Source of the DNA: JAAYGT01 sp050252075
Lineage (GTDB): Bacteria > Pseudomonadota > Gammaproteobacteria > Burkholderiales > Burkholderiaceae_B
DNA length: 14,745 nucleotides
NCBI GenBank assembly: GCA_050252075.1
Contig: JBFWLP010000079.1
Coordinates: 1 to 14,745, forward strand
Reading direction: 5' to 3'
How positions within the stretch are numbered: the first letter of the stretch is position 1; every line of letters begins with the position of its first letter. The position numbers and the translations under genes are program-made. The notes under the pieces are model-generated. The model did not search any database. It was not told where the DNA came from and saw only the letters and a program-made list of their open reading frames with translations. Of this stretch, positions 13,926 through 14,745 are shown piece after piece.

Positions 13926-13951
13926 CAAAAAGCCCCTTGCGGGGCTTTTTG
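13926..13951. terminator. Bidirectional intrinsic terminator between fadD and rpsQ
   Basis: CAAAAAGCCCC and GGGGCTTTTTG are perfectly complementary 11-base arms around a TTGC loop. The GC core is flanked by A5 on one side and T5 on the other, so an RNA from either strand has a G+C stem followed by a U run. The site lies 23 bases past the fadD stop and 50 bases past the rpsQ stop, where transcription units converge. It should end the fad transcript on plus and the S10 operon on minus. Confidence 0.9.
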
Positions 13952-14001
13952 TTCGTTGCCGGCACGGCGCGAGCCATGCCTGACGATGCGAGCCGGGTGA
14001 G

Positions 14002-14283
14002 TTAGATCACGCGGGCCGCTTCGATCAGTCGAACGACGGACCAGGCTTTGCTGCGGGAGATCGGACGACCTTCTGCAATTTCAACCGTGTCACCTTCGTT
14101 GTACTGATTCTGTTCGTCGTGCGCCTTGTACTTGGCCGAACGGATCATGATCTTGCCATAGACGGGATGCTTGACGCGGCGCTCAACGCGGACCACGACG
14201 GTTTTATCCATCTTGTTGCTGACCACTTCGCCGATCAGGGTACGCTGACGCTTGGCGGGTTGTGTAGTTTGAGTATCGCTCAT
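14002..14283 (-). CDS. rpsQ: 30S ribosomal protein S17
   Basis: A 93-residue OB-fold protein that binds 16S rRNA early in 30S assembly. Key blocks are RTLIGEVVSNKMDKTVVVRVER (14-35), KHPVYGKIM (38-46), YKAHDE and GDTVEIAEGRPISRSKAWSVV. It starts 1 base after the rpmC stop, so it is likely translationally coupled. It is the last gene of the S10 operon in E. coli. Here its usual downstream neighbour rplN is about 5.5 kb away, beyond the inserted fad genes and a terminator. Confidence 0.99.
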   Translation of the reverse strand: MSDTQTTQPAKRQRTLIGEVVSNKMDKTVVVRVERRVKHPVYGKIMIRSAKYKAHDEQNQYNEGDTVEIAEGRPISRSKAWSVVRLIEAARVI

Positions 14284-14284
14284 T

Positions 14285-14476
14285 TTACTTTCCTGCTTTC
14301 TCAGTCATGATGGTACGAACGCGCGCGATATCACGGCGAACCTTGCCAAGTTGACTGGTGTTGGAAAGCTGCTGGGTGGCACGCTGCATACGCAGGTTGA
14401 ATTGTGCCTTCAGCAGGCTCTCGAGCTCTTGCTGGAGCTCGTTGGCTTCTTTGGAACGGAGTTCAGTCGCTTTCAT
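14285..14476 (-). CDS. rpmC: 50S ribosomal protein L29
   Basis: A 63-residue all-helical protein near the 50S tunnel exit, where it neighbours L23 and the docking site for nascent-chain factors. MKATELRSKEANELQQELE and FNLRMQRATQQL (27-38), ending KVRRDIARVRTIMTEK, form the typical helical hairpin. The start has a canonical AAGGAG site fused with the rplP stop, 5 bases from the ATG. Standard S10 order rplP-rpmC-rpsQ. Confidence 0.99.
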   Translation of the reverse strand: MKATELRSKEANELQQELESLLKAQFNLRMQRATQQLSNTSQLGKVRRDIARVRTIMTEKAGK

Positions 14477-14485
14477 GAGGTCTCC

Positions 14486-14745
14486 TTAAGCACCAATGTG
14501 ACGCGACACGAATGTCGTGGAAATTGGCAACTTAGCGGCGGCCAGGCGGAAAGCTTCACGTGCCAGCTCTTCGCTCACACCTTCCATTTCGTACAACACC
14601 TTGCCGGGTTGAATTTCGGCGACCCAGTACTCGGGATTCCCTTTACCGGTACCCATACGTACTTCGGCAGGTTTCTGCGAAATGGGCTGGTCGGGGAAGA
14701 TTCGAATCCAGATACGGCCACCACGTATGATGTGGCGGTTGATCG
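14486..14745 (-). CDS. rplP: 50S ribosomal protein L16, C-terminal part (runs off window)
   Basis: The last 85 codons, plus two bases of another, of L16, which sits at the base of the A-site region and L7/L12 stalk and is needed for peptidyl-transferase function. Visible sequence includes GGRIWIRIFPDQPIS, EVRMGTGKGNPEYWVAEIQPG and the final FVSRHIGA before TAA. Complete bacterial L16 is about 138 residues, so roughly the first 50 lie beyond base 14745. No defects in the visible part. It is followed after 9 bases by rpmC. Confidence 0.97.
   Translation of the reverse strand, partial: INRHIIRGGRIWIRIFPDQPISQKPAEVRMGTGKGNPEYWVAEIQPGKVLYEMEGVSEELAREAFRLAAAKLPISTTFVSRHIGA

Noticed and set aside
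8534..14001. Calling the fad cassette a mobile element or genomic island
   Set aside because: I saw no transposase, integrase, tRNA, flanking direct repeat or terminal inverted repeat at its edges, and no clear compositional break.

Overview
The window is the left part of a bacterial ribosomal-protein super-operon read on the minus strand, interrupted by a three-gene fatty-acid degradation cassette on the plus strand. The long C-minus S4, the 101-residue S14 lacking a zinc site, the C-plus L36, the 72-residue IF-1 and the general wording of RpoA, SecY and FadD point to a betaproteobacterium of the order Burkholderiales. My best guess is the Alcaligenaceae (Bordetella/Pusillimonas-like). That placement is from memory of family sequences, not from a search.

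Layout from right to left (direction of minus-strand transcription): the tail of the S10 operon (rplP partial, rpmC, rpsQ; 14745-14002), then a perfect hairpin terminator (13926-13951). Next, on the opposite strand, come genes for a FadI-type thiolase, a FadB-like hydratase/dehydrogenase and the acyl-CoA ligase FadD (8977-13902). They are coupled by a 4-base overlap and a 1-base gap. A 443-base divergent control region (8534-8976) follows. Then the spc operon runs rplN-rplX-rplE-rpsN-rpsH-rplF-rplR-rpsE-rpmD-rplO-secY, followed by infA-rpmJ and the alpha operon rpsM-rpsK-rpsD-rpoA down to base 113. rplQ, expected next, does not begin inside the window.

The ribosomal block makes ribosome subunits, initiation factor 1, the SecY channel and the RNA polymerase alpha subunit. 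The cassette activates fatty acids (FadD) and performs the hydration, oxidation and thiolysis steps of beta-oxidation. No acyl-CoA dehydrogenase is present, so the first oxidation must be encoded elsewhere. The cassette sits exactly at the boundary that separates the S10 and spc operons in E. coli, so it splits the cluster between transcription units rather than inside one.

No mobile element, CRISPR array, tRNA or rRNA gene is visible. I did not find an unknown multi-gene system. The points worth a second look are the placement of the fad cassette, the structured divergent region, the non-ATG start of rpsD, a recurring fused stop/Shine-Dalgarno heptamer at gene junctions, and unexplained hairpins flanking rpoA.
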